Origin: Methanosarcina sp. MTP4
Lineage (GTDB): Archaea; Halobacteriota; Methanosarcinia; Methanosarcinales; Methanosarcinaceae
Length of the DNA stretch: 64,000 nucleotides
Assembly: GCF_000970045.1 (NCBI RefSeq)
Contig: NZ_CP009505.1
Span: forward strand, 2,046,001-2,110,000
Reading direction: 5' to 3'
Made by a program: the position numbers and the translations under genes. Shown here piece after piece: positions 1 through 8,312 of the stretch. The first letter of the stretch is position 1. The number at the start of each line of letters is the position of its first letter. A model generated the notes under the pieces. That model saw nothing but the letters and a program-made list of their open reading frames with translations. It was not told where the DNA came from and made no database searches.

Positions 1-8
1 CCTCTCAT
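1..8 (-). CDS. Start codon of a downstream minus-strand gene (almost wholly outside window)
   Basis: On the minus strand the stop codon of the CARDB protein gene (TGA, 7-5) overlaps an ATG (8-6) in an ATGA arrangement. The same ATGA overlap links the regulator to the CARDB gene at 1231-1234. This suggests that a third translationally coupled gene begins here. In related archaea such secreted CARDB proteins often precede ABC-transporter genes, but nothing of the product is visible. Confidence 0.35.
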
Positions 9-1234
9 TGTTCTTTGTTGTCAGCAGAGTTATCACTGCCTTCCATTAACTGCCTGATTATCTCATCCTTTGACTTTTTTGTTCTGTAATTATTGTAAAT
101 CAATCCTCCAATAACTGCCAGGATAAGCAATACGATTGCAGCTGTTCCTGCCCCACCACTGCTTTCCAGGACTATGACATTGATCTTCGTTTCGATCTGT
201 TCTTCTCCAAAATCATCAATATACGTTATGGTCACAGGGATCTCGTATTCCCCTGCTTCATCAGCTATAAAAGTAATTACCGCAGGTCCGTCTTCATCCG
301 GGTCAAGAGTTCCTATAAAGGATTCTTTCAGTCCTTTGAACGGATGGTCAGCATAGACCCTTATTGAATTTATTGTCCTGTCCCCGGAGTTTTCGACCCT
401 CATGGTCAATTCTACAGTATCATCCATGTAAGGAAGAACAGGATCAACCTTTACGGATGCAAGATTCAAACTCCCTTTTTTGTCAAGCACGGTTATTTTA
501 ATGTCATATTCATTTTTTTGCTTGCCAAAATCATCTTCATACTCTATAATGACAGGGATTTCAAATTCTCCAGCCTCACTTGCTTTAAACTTGAATAATG
601 CAGTTTGACTCCCGTTTAAGCCAAGAGTTCCAATTGTGGAATTTTTAATTCCTTTAAACTCATGGTCCAGGCCAATTGATACAGATTTTGCTATTGCCTC
701 ACCAAAGTTTTCTATGCCTAACCTTAAGTCAACTGTATCTCCTTCATAGATATATTCAGGATTGGTTTTGACAGAAGAGATTCTCGGTTCAGCATCTTCG
801 CCTATCACTCTGACCTCAATTTCATAATATTTCGTTGTTTCAACGGGGGTATTTGGATATGTTAATTTCATCTTTATAAGATGAGGGCCAGGTTTAGCAT
901 CAGGAGTTGTTCTCATGTGATATACCAGGTACCTTTCACTTGTACTATAAGTTAATTTTGGAACTTTAGTAACTAAATTTTCTGTAACTTTTATGTCTGA
1001 GGGGATGCTGATTATCTCAAAAGTAATATCTTCAGGAGTTTTAGTACCGCAGCTCTCAAGATTAATTCCCAGGGTGAATTCTTCATCGATACCTATTGAA
1101 CTGGGACTTATTTCCTGTAACTCTGCGTTTACGCATGCATAACTGGAAATTTCTGCATTAGCCGTAGAGATTCCTGTTAAGATAATTGCAATAAATAATA
1201 AGAGCAAATATCTTAGTTTTGTATTTTGATTCAT
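5..1234 (-). CDS. Secreted/anchored CARDB (S-layer-like, COG1361-type) protein
   Basis: 409 aa. The N-terminus is a signal peptide (hydrophobic residues about 9-27, ending near ANA). Three beta-sandwich repeats follow, each carrying the CARDB/NPCBM-like pattern of a divalent 'VENSGD' or 'IENFGE' turn and a closing 'EYDDFG' or 'TYIDDFGEE' strand. A single C-terminal TM helix (about 366-384) and a charged cytoplasmic tail complete it. This is the architecture of COG1361 extracellular proteins of Methanosarcina, which sit on the cell surface and are often partnered with ABC exporters. The gene overlaps the upstream regulator by 4 bp (ATGA), so the two are translationally coupled. The exact role is unknown; surface binding or presentation of a substrate to a transporter is inference. 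Confidence 0.75.
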   Translation of the reverse strand: MNQNTKLRYLLLLFIAIILTGISTANAEISSYACVNAELQEISPSSIGIDEEFTLGINLESCGTKTPEDITFEIISIPSDIKVTENLVTKVPKLTYSTSERYLVYHMRTTPDAKPGPHLIKMKLTYPNTPVETTKYYEIEVRVIGEDAEPRISSVKTNPEYIYEGDTVDLRLGIENFGEAIAKSVSIGLDHEFKGIKNSTIGTLGLNGSQTALFKFKASEAGEFEIPVIIEYEDDFGKQKNEYDIKITVLDKKGSLNLASVKVDPVLPYMDDTVELTMRVENSGDRTINSIRVYADHPFKGLKESFIGTLDPDEDGPAVITFIADEAGEYEIPVTITYIDDFGEEQIETKINVIVLESSGGAGTAAIVLLILAVIGGLIYNNYRTKKSKDEIIRQLMEGSDNSADNKEQ

Positions 1235-1722
1235 TTTTTCTTCAACTCCACCTGGATATTTTCAATGTATTCCGCAATATTTCTAAAAATTAAGTCTAAT
1301 GCAACCATTTGCTGATAGTAATCTTCGATTAGTTTGAGCATTTCTTCAGAGTCCTCTGACCTGTTTTTTTTGCATCTTTCAATTATTGCAGGAAGATCTT
1401 TAAGCGCAGGACTAACAAAGACCTCATTCTTGGTTTTTACTGCATTAATGATCATTGTCAACATATCTTTTTGAACTGAGAAGTACAATTTTTTTGAACC
1501 GGCTTTCTTTGTTTTTTCTACGAGAGTGATTCCAGTAAGCAATTTCATTGCCGCACTAACTGCTGAAAAACTATACCCGGTCCTTGTAGAAAGCTCTTCT
1601 AAAGTTAGTGGATCTGGTTCAGAATGAAGTATTGCAAGCAATTTAGAGGAAAGTTCATCAAGTCCGTAGGATTTCATCCCCTGATACACAAGATTCTCAA
1701 ATTCTTTTTTTACTGTTTTCAT
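1231..1722 (-). CDS. GbsR/MarR-like winged-helix transcriptional regulator
   Basis: 163 aa. Residues about 22-85 form a winged helix: 'LSSKLLAILHSEPDPLTLEE' is the first helix region, 'TGYSFSAVSAAMKLL' the recognition helix, and 'KAGSKKLYF' the wing. The C-terminal half (100-163) is helical and probably mediates dimerisation, as in GbsR-type regulators. It is the first gene of the operon with the CARDB protein. A GAG(T)TATCAGTCAATCA site about 85 bp upstream (1806-1822) matches 16 of 17 bases with a site before the aldo/keto reductase gene, which hints at shared control. The effector is unknown. Confidence 0.75.
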   Translation of the reverse strand: MKTVKKEFENLVYQGMKSYGLDELSSKLLAILHSEPDPLTLEELSTRTGYSFSAVSAAMKLLTGITLVEKTKKAGSKKLYFSVQKDMLTMIINAVKTKNEVFVSPALKDLPAIIERCKKNRSEDSEEMLKLIEDYYQQMVALDLIFRNIAEYIENIQVELKKK

Positions 1723-2057
1723 TTCAACGCCCTATTTACACAATTTCCAGTAATTACTGTATATTGTAAAAATTGTAGATATAATTTTCGATTCTGAAGG
1801 CTTTTGAGTTATCAGTCAATCAAAATTAACCAAAACAAGCAGACTTAAAAACGAGAAATTCGAAGTGCCGAATATGGCAGACAGAGGCGAGTTTAGTCAA
1901 GCTTGAGAAGAGGGTTGGAAATTAATCATTCCCTACATACTGATTGATAAAGTTTTAAAAGACGACAGTTCAACTTCACAAGGTTTATTATGTGTAAACT
2001 GTTCATATATGTTAACATTCTACTGAGAACGAAATAGAAATAAACGGAGAGAAGAGC
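1723..2057. promoter_or_regulatory. Intergenic region with promoter of the regulator/CARDB operon
   Basis: AT-rich and without a plausible gene. It should hold the minus-strand promoter of the regulator. At 1806-1822 it has a 17-bp sequence containing ATCAGTCAATCA, which differs by one base from 6944-6960 and contains the AGTCA half-site of the TetR operator at 6309-6322. This is a candidate shared operator. Nothing else was recognised. Confidence 0.4.
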
Positions 2058-2341
2058 ATAGGAACTGAACAGTACAACATGATGTTGCTTCAGACGGCGG
2101 ATGGTGCCTGGAACGCACAGGAATCTGAAGACTTTCGCGAACCGGCATGCGAAAGACGTCATCGTTCATGTTCCGGCACAGCCCGACCAGATGGGATTGG
2201 AGGCTCATACCAAGTTTGCGCTCAACTCCTTCAAGGCATTCCCTGACCAGCGTGTCGAAAACAGGCCTTATAAGGTCTTCTTCACCTCGGAAGACTGGGT
2301 GTGCTCGATCTTTACACAGAAAAATCTGGGGATAAGAGTAC
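2058..2341 (+). pseudogene. Remnant of a SnoaL-like polyketide/ester cyclase gene
   Basis: Translation gives a SnoaL-family core: 'QTADGAWNAQ' in one frame, then 'LKTFANRHAKDVIVHVPAQP' in the next, then 'GLEAHTKFALNSFKAFPDQR' and 'RPYKVFFTSEDWVCSIFTQ'. The first part (from ATG 2079) and the rest are separated by a one-base frameshift near 2121-2126. The fold is cut off at about 2335, exactly where the next gene begins, so the C-terminal third is missing. SnoaL proteins are small (about 130-150 aa) cyclase or isomerase-like alpha+beta barrels. The break marks the left junction of the XpaC/VWA/TelA insertion. The family assignment is by recalled motif pattern. Confidence 0.6.
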
Positions 2342-3085
2342 ATGGACAGAAAAAAGCTGATTAAACTGTCAGGCCTGAATCTGGGCATTGCCGCCGCCAA
2401 CATAGTTACCTTTTCTCCAAGATTGATCGGACTGGGGTTGTTCGGGGCCGGTGCATTGGAAACAGCCCTTGGCACCACATTCATCTTCTTAAGCGGCGCC
2501 GGGTTAATCTACGGCAATTATGAGCTCCTTACCGGACCTGAGAAAGTATTTCAAATTGATAAAGTCTGGACTGTGAATGATTATATTAAAGCACTGAATG
2601 TCCACAGGGGGCTCAAAACATTCGAAAAAAATGTTGACATGCTGTTCGATCAGATTGAGCGGCTGCAGAATAAAAATAAAACTATCCGGGATATCCTTCT
2701 GCAGATCTTCAGTGCCTCAGAGATGAGCTACAGGAAATTTGATGCGGTCATCGCTGAGGTGGAAGAGATCTTTTTTATGAACATCCGCAGCATCCTCAAT
2801 AAATTGGATGCATTCGATGAAGAAGACTACAATTTCGTTAGAAGGAAATACGAAGAAGGGGCCTTTTCGCAGCAATTTATGGAAGAAAAACTTAAAATTT
2901 TTAATGAGTATATCAATTTTGTGAAAGCTGCCACTGAAGATAATGAGCAGATCCTGCTAAAGCTTGATAAGCTGTTGCTGGAGATCTCAGGCTTAAACAG
3001 TGTAGAGAGTGGCCAACTGGAGCAAATGCCCGGCATGATCGAGATCGATAATCTGATCAAACAGGCAAAATACTATAAGAATTGA
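2342..3085 (+). CDS. XpaC-like membrane protein of a TelA operon
   Basis: 247 aa. Two hydrophobic segments lie at the N-terminus (about 12-35 and 42-60). They are followed by a long, charged, coiled-coil-rich cytoplasmic region (about 85-247). In Bacillus, xpaC lies directly upstream of the telA-like yaaN, and XpaC proteins have this same layout of two TM segments plus a helical tail. The call rests on that layout and on the neighbour TelA; the sequence match to XpaC itself is weak by eye. It is the first gene of a three-gene operon (gap of 16 bp to the VWA gene). Its start lies inside the 3' end of the SnoaL remnant, which supports insertion of the operon as a block. Function: probably a membrane partner of TelA in envelope or toxic-anion stress. 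Confidence 0.55.
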   Translation: MDRKKLIKLSGLNLGIAAANIVTFSPRLIGLGLFGAGALETALGTTFIFLSGAGLIYGNYELLTGPEKVFQIDKVWTVNDYIKALNVHRGLKTFEKNVDMLFDQIERLQNKNKTIRDILLQIFSASEMSYRKFDAVIAEVEEIFFMNIRSILNKLDAFDEEDYNFVRRKYEEGAFSQQFMEEKLKIFNEYINFVKAATEDNEQILLKLDKLLLEISGLNSVESGQLEQMPGMIEIDNLIKQAKYYKN

Positions 3086-3101
3086 AGAGGGAGGCATCGG
3101 C

Positions 3102-4757
3102 ATGCCGAACGAAAACAACAAACAAGTAATTTTGAAGATAATCGGAGCAGCAGTTGTAGTATTTATCTTAGTTTATGCGGCGATTACTATAATCGGACCC
3201 GATGAGAAATCGCTGGATGGGGTCGTTAAAGACATCAATGTGAATGCAGTCCCGCATCCTATGGGCCATGTTGACGTTTCCCCGGACCTGAAAAACTCCC
3301 TGTCCGAAGACTTGCCTGATATCTCCAGATACCCTCCGCAGGTTGATAGCAGCACACCCAGCTACATCGAAATATTCTCCTCAACAGAAAAAGCTGGCAG
3401 CGGTGCTGATGGCTGGCTAACGGAAGTGGCCAGGGACTTCAATGACGCGGGAATAATGATTGACGGCAAGCAGGTATCGATAAGGCTCAGAGGAATCCCC
3501 TCCGGGGAAGCCGCCGATTATATTATTTCCGGGAAGTACTTGCCGGATGCCTATACGCCGTCCAATGAGCTCTGGGGAGAGCTAATCATCTCCAGAGGGG
3601 TTAAAGCCGAGTTAGTGGAAGAAAGACTTGCCGGCAATGTGGCCGGGGTCCTGCTCACTAAATCCAAGAAAGACGAACTGGTAAACAAACACGGGGCAGT
3701 CAATACCAGGACGATTACCGATGCTGTCGCGAACAAGGAACTGGCGATGGGCTACACCAATCCTTTTGCCAGTTCAACCGGGCTGAACTTCCTGATCTCA
3801 ACTTTATACACCTTTGACAGCAGCAACTTATTGAGCGACAAAGCAAAAGCAGGATTTGAGGGCTTCCAGGCCAATATTCCCGTGGTCGCCTATACTACTC
3901 TGCAAATGAGGGAATCTGCCAAATCAGGTGTTTTGGACGGTTTTGTCCTGGAATACCAGACCTATGTGAATACACCGGATATCGGGTACTACGAATTTAT
4001 ACCCTTTGGGTTCAGACATGACAGCCCGATGTATGCGATCGGCGACCTATCGGAAGAGAAAATGAAAATCCTGAACGAATTCGTTGAATTCTCCCAGCAG
4101 GAAAAGTACCAGATCCTGGCCACCGAGTATGGTTTTAACGGCTTTAATGAATACCAATCCGAAACCGGACCTGTCAGCGGCGATGTGATCATCCAGTCCC
4201 AAAAACTCTGGAAAGAAAAGAAAAAACCTATTTGCGCAGTATTTGTGGCCGATGTCTCCGGCAGCATGATGGGCGAGCCGCTGAACAATTTGAAAGATTC
4301 ATTGCTCAAAGGTCAATACTACATCGGGGAGGACAATATGATTGGCCTGGCATCATATTCCAACGATGTCAATATCGATCTGCCGATTTCCAGATTCGAT
4401 CTGAACCAGAGAGCCTTGTTTGTCGGAGCGGTTAATGATTTGCAGGCATGTGGCAGCACGGCAACCTTCGATGCGATTGCTGTCGCCATGAAGATGATCG
4501 AGGATCAACGGGATGCAGATCCCGATCTGAGACCGGTTATCTTTGTTCTCAGCGACGGCGAGACCAATAAAGGCCATTCGCTGAACGATATTAAAGACAT
4601 TGTAGAGGACCTTGGAATACCTATATACACAATTGGCTATAATGCGGATCTTCCGGCCCTGCAGGCTATCTCCAGCATAAATGAGGCTGCCAGCATTAAC
4701 GCCGATACCGATGACGTTGTTTATAAGCTGGGCAACCTGTTCAATGCCGAAATGTAA
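3102..4757 (+). CDS. Membrane-anchored substrate-binding-like plus VWA domain protein
   Basis: 551 aa, with a strong GGGAGG ribosome binding site. A TM anchor lies at about 11-30. Residues about 65-350 resemble a periplasmic binding protein fold ('YIEIFSSTEKAGSGADGWLT', 'NPFASSTGLNFLISTLY'). Residues about 375-545 are a von Willebrand factor A domain with a complete MIDAS: D-x-S-G-S at about 383-387, the distal Thr in 'CGSTATFDA' near 450, and Asp in 'LSDGETNKG' near 484. The VWA domain should bind a divalent cation and a protein partner outside the membrane. Fusions of a binding-protein module with VWA are known next to TelA/XpaC genes in Firmicutes. It sits between the XpaC-like gene and telA (17 bp to telA), so one complex is likely. 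Confidence 0.8.
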   Translation: MPNENNKQVILKIIGAAVVVFILVYAAITIIGPDEKSLDGVVKDINVNAVPHPMGHVDVSPDLKNSLSEDLPDISRYPPQVDSSTPSYIEIFSSTEKAGSGADGWLTEVARDFNDAGIMIDGKQVSIRLRGIPSGEAADYIISGKYLPDAYTPSNELWGELIISRGVKAELVEERLAGNVAGVLLTKSKKDELVNKHGAVNTRTITDAVANKELAMGYTNPFASSTGLNFLISTLYTFDSSNLLSDKAKAGFEGFQANIPVVAYTTLQMRESAKSGVLDGFVLEYQTYVNTPDIGYYEFIPFGFRHDSPMYAIGDLSEEKMKILNEFVEFSQQEKYQILATEYGFNGFNEYQSETGPVSGDVIIQSQKLWKEKKKPICAVFVADVSGSMMGEPLNNLKDSLLKGQYYIGEDNMIGLASYSNDVNIDLPISRFDLNQRALFVGAVNDLQACGSTATFDAIAVAMKMIEDQRDADPDLRPVIFVLSDGETNKGHSLNDIKDIVEDLGIPIYTIGYNADLPALQAISSINEAASINADTDDVVYKLGNLFNAEM

Positions 4758-4774
4758 ATACGGGAGGGGCTAAG

Positions 4775-5914
4775 ATGGCTTTTACTATGGAAGTGCCCGA
4801 TGAAGCGGCGATTAAGAGTGAGGTGGAGGAGCAGGTCAAACCGGTATCTGAGGAGGTCGCCCAGCTTCAGGCTGTAGCGGAGAAAAATGTTGCGGAAATT
4901 CTGACTCTGGATATCGATGAATTTGCCAAAAAGAAGCATATCCTCCAGTCGATCGAGTCTTTCGGGGCTGCCTCGATGAAAAGCTCGGCAGATAAAAATT
5001 CTTTGCTGCAGGTGACAGTCGGGAAACTGTCCAGAGACGGCGATGAAGGCGGCGTTGTGGCAAAAGGTCTAATGGATTTGAACCGGGAATTAAAAGACCT
5101 GGACCCCAGCCTGATTGATTTCACCAGGACCGGCATTTTCGGCAAGCTGTTCAACCCGGTAAGGGACTATTTTGCCAGATACCAGAAAGCAGATTCGGCG
5201 ATTGCGGACATCATTGTCTCTCTGGACAAGGGGAAAACAATTCTGAAAAACGATAATACTACTCTGGAGATCGAACAGCAGGCATTGCGCAATTTGACTA
5301 AAAAGCTGATAAAAGAGGTCCGGCTTGGTACCCTGATGGACGAATCCATTGAAACGCAGATCGAAACAGCCAGAGCCAGCAATGAAGACCCGGAAAATAT
5401 TAAATTTGTCACCGAAGAAGTCCTGTTTCCACTGCGGCAGCGGATTATGGATATGCAGCAGATGATCGTAGTCAATCAGCAGGGCGTAATGGCGATAGAG
5501 CTTGTGATCAGAAATAATAAGGAACTGATGCGCGGGGTAGAAAGAGCCAAAAATGTGACGGTTTCCGCTTTGAAGACCTCAGTGATGGTTGCCGGCGCTC
5601 TTTATAACCAGAAGATTGTCCTGAAGAAGATTCAAATGCTCAATGAGACCACTAATAATATCATCGGCAGCACCTCGCAAATGCTGAAGGAACAGGGGGC
5701 GGAAATCCAGGAACAGTCAATGGAAACCAATATCTCTGTCGAGACGCTGAAGACTGCCTTTGCCGATGTCATGGAAGCGTTGGATTCCATCAGCACCTAT
5801 AAGCAGGAAGCTCTGCCCAAAATGCGGGATACTATCAATCAGTTCAGGGAACTGGCCGCCAGAAGCGAAGAACAGATTCAGCAGCTGGAGAAGGGTCATA
5901 AACTGGAGCTGTAG
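4775..5914 (+). CDS. telA: TelA family protein (toxic anion/tellurite resistance)
   Basis: 379 aa, preceded by GGGAGGGG. It matches the TelA/KlaA family (PF05816) in length and pattern: 'LDPSLIDF', 'NPVRDYFARYQKADSAIADI', 'LDKGKTILKNDNTTLEIEQQ' and the long helical core ending in 'LEKGHKLEL'. It is soluble, largely alpha-helical and without membrane segments. TelA proteins are associated with tellurite and other toxic-anion resistance and with membrane-stress systems that include VWA and Ter proteins; the biochemical role is not settled. It ends in TAG, a rare stop in UAG-decoding methanosarcinas. Together with its GC-rich, bacterial-looking operon structure this supports import from bacteria. 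Reading on through the TAG would add only 41 unrecognised residues. Confidence 0.85.
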   Translation: MAFTMEVPDEAAIKSEVEEQVKPVSEEVAQLQAVAEKNVAEILTLDIDEFAKKKHILQSIESFGAASMKSSADKNSLLQVTVGKLSRDGDEGGVVAKGLMDLNRELKDLDPSLIDFTRTGIFGKLFNPVRDYFARYQKADSAIADIIVSLDKGKTILKNDNTTLEIEQQALRNLTKKLIKEVRLGTLMDESIETQIETARASNEDPENIKFVTEEVLFPLRQRIMDMQQMIVVNQQGVMAIELVIRNNKELMRGVERAKNVTVSALKTSVMVAGALYNQKIVLKKIQMLNETTNNIIGSTSQMLKEQGAEIQEQSMETNISVETLKTAFADVMEALDSISTYKQEALPKMRDTINQFRELAARSEEQIQQLEKGHKLEL

Positions 5915-6075
5915 CTTAAGAAAGCCGATGTCTGCAGGGCTGCTCAGGCTGGAATGGGTAGATATGCAATATGTAAACTCCTTGAGGCGAGTGAAGCAAC
6001 TGCGAGAAAGCAAAATTTGGTACACGTGCTCTCTTGTTGAAGCAACAATCATGGGTGTTTAAAATTACTAGGTCA

Positions 6076-6195
6076 GTTTTTTCCTCGGGGGCTGATTGTG
6101 GACCTGCTCGGTGTTCATGATGTTTTCTTTGCAGGCGGGCTTGCTCTTATTGCCGGAGATCTTCTTTTCTTTTTCATGTCACGACCGGGCAGCAA
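6076..6195 (+). pseudogene. C-terminal remnant of an MFS transporter
   Basis: Reading from 6092 gives 'LIVDLLGVHDVFFAGGLALI' followed by 'AGDLLFFFMSRP'. This is the typical last-but-one helix and loop of a major facilitator superfamily drug transporter (G-G-L-x-x-D-L-x-G-x-x-x-V-F). Upstream, 'FFLGG' continues the match after a one-base frameshift (6085-6092). No longer ORF is present. The fragment lies just upstream of a TetR regulator, a typical partner of MFS exporters, so the regulator may have lost its exporter. Confidence 0.45.
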
Positions 6196-6287
6196 TTCCT
6201 GTCATTCGGGGAAGCCCTGGATATGATAGAAGAAGTAAGTGGAGTGTCGGGGGCTACCTGTGCTCAGCTGGGGGAGCAAAAGTAAAA

Positions 6288-6322
6288 CTTTTATACCGAA
6301 AACACCAATGACTGATTAGTCA
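6288..6322 (+). promoter_or_regulatory. Promoter and autoregulatory operator of the TetR-type gene
   Basis: A TATA-like CTTTTATA lies at about 6287-6294. About 25 bp downstream, at the expected transcription start, lies the palindrome TGACTGATTAGTCA (6309-6322; arms TGACT/AGTCA perfect). TetR-family proteins bind such palindromes as dimers. The position over the start site implies autorepression of the gene at 6346. Confidence 0.55.
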
Positions 6323-6345
6323 ATTTTCTTAGTTGAGAGTTTAAC

Positions 6346-6924
6346 ATGAACCGGCAGGTTAAGAACAAAAGAACCGCAATCATGGACGCAGCCCTGAAGC
6401 TCTTTACGGAGAGGGGTTTTCACGGCACGTCCACCGCGCAGATTTCAAAGGACGCGGGGGTAGCCACAGGGACCCTTTTCAACTACTTCCCAAGCAAGGA
6501 AGCCCTGATAAACAGCCTCTATTTTGAGGTTAAGGGCAGGTTAAGCATCTGTATAAAAGAAGGGCTTGATTCCGAAGCCACTTTTGAGGCCAGGATGAAG
6601 AAGCTGTGGTCGAATTTCGTCAGGTGCGGCGTTAATAATCCTGAAGAGTTCCTTTTTGTGGGACAGTTCAGTTCATCCCCCTATATCACAAAAATCACCA
6701 GGGAAGAAGCGATGAAGGAGTATGAATCCATCCGCGCTCTGGCGGAGGAAGGCTTCAGGAATGGAAAAACCGGAAATTATTCAATGGAACTGGCCATGAT
6801 GATTTTTTACCAGTCCAGCAGGGCGGTGGTAAGTCTTGTTCTGGACTCCAGAAGCTCGCTGGATATGGATGAAATCATCGAGGAAGGATTTCAGATCCTC
6901 TGGAAAGGTCTGGCTCCCGAATAA
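6346..6924 (+). CDS. TetR/AcrR family transcriptional regulator
   Basis: 192 aa. The N-terminal TetR_N domain covers residues about 8-55, with the canonical 'AALKLFTERGFHGTSTAQIS' and 'AGVATGTLFNYFPSKEALI' helix-turn-helix. The C-terminal ligand-binding helical domain (60-190) is unspecific. A palindromic operator sits on its own promoter. The adjacent MFS remnant and the downstream aldo/keto reductase gene, which has a partial operator upstream, are likely targets. The inducer is unknown. Confidence 0.9.
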   Translation: MNRQVKNKRTAIMDAALKLFTERGFHGTSTAQISKDAGVATGTLFNYFPSKEALINSLYFEVKGRLSICIKEGLDSEATFEARMKKLWSNFVRCGVNNPEEFLFVGQFSSSPYITKITREEAMKEYESIRALAEEGFRNGKTGNYSMELAMMIFYQSSRAVVSLVLDSRSSLDMDEIIEEGFQILWKGLAPE

Positions 6925-6943
6925 TTTTTTTCACGGAACTTTG

Positions 6944-6960
6944 GAGTGATCAGTCAATCA
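6944..6960 (+). promoter_or_regulatory. Candidate operator upstream of the aldo/keto reductase gene
   Basis: GAGTGATCAGTCAATCA contains the TGA-TCAGTCA core of the TetR-type palindrome. It recurs with one mismatch at 1806-1822 and more weakly at 7012-7025 (AGTGATCAATCAGA). It lies 147-163 bp upstream of the reductase start. Assigning it to the TetR protein is inference. Confidence 0.4.
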
Positions 6961-7106
6961 TAAATGCCTGTAAACAAGCTAATTTCAAACAACTGACCTC
7001 AAAGAAAGAAAAGTGATCAATCAGACTTCAAATCAAAATTCAAATCAAAATTCAAATCAAAATCAAAATCAAACCAGAATCCAATCAAAAATAAGGAGAA
7101 TGAAAA

Positions 7107-8312
7107 ATGCTGTACAGAAAAATGCCAAAGAACGGGGACGAACTCTCAATACTGGGCTTCGGATGCATGCGCCTTCCCGTAAATGAAGACAGAACGATCG
7201 ACGAAGAAAGAGCCAGGAAGCAGGTCCGCTATGCAATCGACCACGGTGTAAACTACATCGATACGGCCTGGCCCTACCACATGGGTGCGAGCGAGCCATT
7301 CCTCGGAAGAGCCCTTGCCGACGGCTACCGGGAAAAGGTCAAACTTGCAACAAAGCTTCCCTCCTGGATGATTGAAAGCCGGGACGAAATGGATAAATTC
7401 CTGAACGCCCAGCTTGAAAAGCTCAACACGGACCATATTGATTATTACCTCATCCACAGCCTCGTTGGCGAACTCTGGGACAAGGTTGAAAAACTGGGTG
7501 TGGCTGATTTCCTTGACAAAGCAAAAGCTGACGGGCGGATTATTAACGCAGGCTTTTCCTTCCACGGCTCGGGAGAGGACTTCAGGCGAATAGTTGACTC
7601 TTATGCCTGGGACTTTTGCCAGATCCAGTACAACTTCCTGGACGAAAAGAACCAGGCAGGGACCGAAGGCCTGGAATATGCAGCCTCGAAGGGCCTTGGC
7701 GTAATCATTATGGAACCCCTGCGCGGAGGAAAACTCGCAAGCCCCGTGCCTCCTGCCGTGGAAGATCTCTGGAATGAGGCTCCGGTTAAGCGGACAGCGG
7801 CGGAATGGGGCCTTCGCTGGGTCTGGAACCACCCTGAAGTAACGGTCGTACTTTCCGGCATGAACGAGGAAGCCCATGTGGAAGAAAACCTAGAGGTGGC
7901 AGGTGAAGCCTACCCGAATTCCCTGACTGAAACCGAACTTCAGCTTGTAGAGAAGGCCGAGAAAAAGTACCGCGAACTCATGAAAGCGGGCTGTACCGGC
8001 TGCAGGTACTGTATGCCCTGTCCTTCAGGGGTAAATATTCCTGCCTGTTTTGATGCATACAACAACCTGCACATGTCTGGCAATGCCGATGAAGCAAAGT
8101 TCATGTATGCAGCAAGTCTGGGTGGTGCCCTTGGAGGAGACCCCGGCTTTGCTTCCCAGTGTGTGCAGTGTGAAGAGTGCCTGGAAAAATGCCCCCAGCA
8201 CCTTGAGATCCCCACCCTCCTTGAAGCCGTGGTAGAGGACCTTGAGGGGCCGGACCTTGAACAGAGGGTCGCCATGGCGAAACAGCTGTTTGCGAAGAAA
8301 ACCATAGACTGA
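7107..8312 (+). CDS. Aldo/keto reductase with C-terminal 4Fe-4S domain (COG1453)
   Basis: 401 aa, with AAGGAG eight bases before the ATG. The AKR TIM barrel occupies residues about 1-285: 'FGCMRLP', catalytic D-x4-Y in 'IDTAWPYHMG', 'LATKLPSW', 'DYYLIHSL', 'IIMEPLRGG'. The C-terminal extension has two cysteine clusters, C-x2-C-x2-C-x3-C at about 293-303 and 351-362 ('CVQCEECLEKCPQ'), as in ferredoxin-like domains. NAD(P)H-linked carbonyl reduction coupled to an Fe-S relay is expected; the substrate is unknown. The cytoplasmic enzyme family is common in methanogens and clostridia. A short AAATCAAAATTC-type tandem repeat (7030-7079) lies just upstream. Confidence 0.88.
   Translation: MLYRKMPKNGDELSILGFGCMRLPVNEDRTIDEERARKQVRYAIDHGVNYIDTAWPYHMGASEPFLGRALADGYREKVKLATKLPSWMIESRDEMDKFLNAQLEKLNTDHIDYYLIHSLVGELWDKVEKLGVADFLDKAKADGRIINAGFSFHGSGEDFRRIVDSYAWDFCQIQYNFLDEKNQAGTEGLEYAASKGLGVIIMEPLRGGKLASPVPPAVEDLWNEAPVKRTAAEWGLRWVWNHPEVTVVLSGMNEEAHVEENLEVAGEAYPNSLTETELQLVEKAEKKYRELMKAGCTGCRYCMPCPSGVNIPACFDAYNNLHMSGNADEAKFMYAASLGGALGGDPGFASQCVQCEECLEKCPQHLEIPTLLEAVVEDLEGPDLEQRVAMAKQLFAKKTID

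Larger units (their letters stand above)
5915..6345. other. Gene-poor region between telA and tetR-type gene
   Basis: It holds the MFS remnant described separately (6076-6195) and the promoter and operator of the TetR-type gene (6288-6322). No intact gene is supported. A 41-codon open extension follows the telA TAG (5915-6040) without recognisable homology. This is the right-hand junction of the imported operon. Confidence 0.5.

Noticed and set aside
1926-2484. Minus-strand frames opposite the SnoaL remnant
   Set aside because: The plus-strand reading matches a known family; the minus frames do not.
5912-6040. UAG read-through extension of TelA
   Set aside because: The protein already has full family length; the 41 extra residues match nothing.
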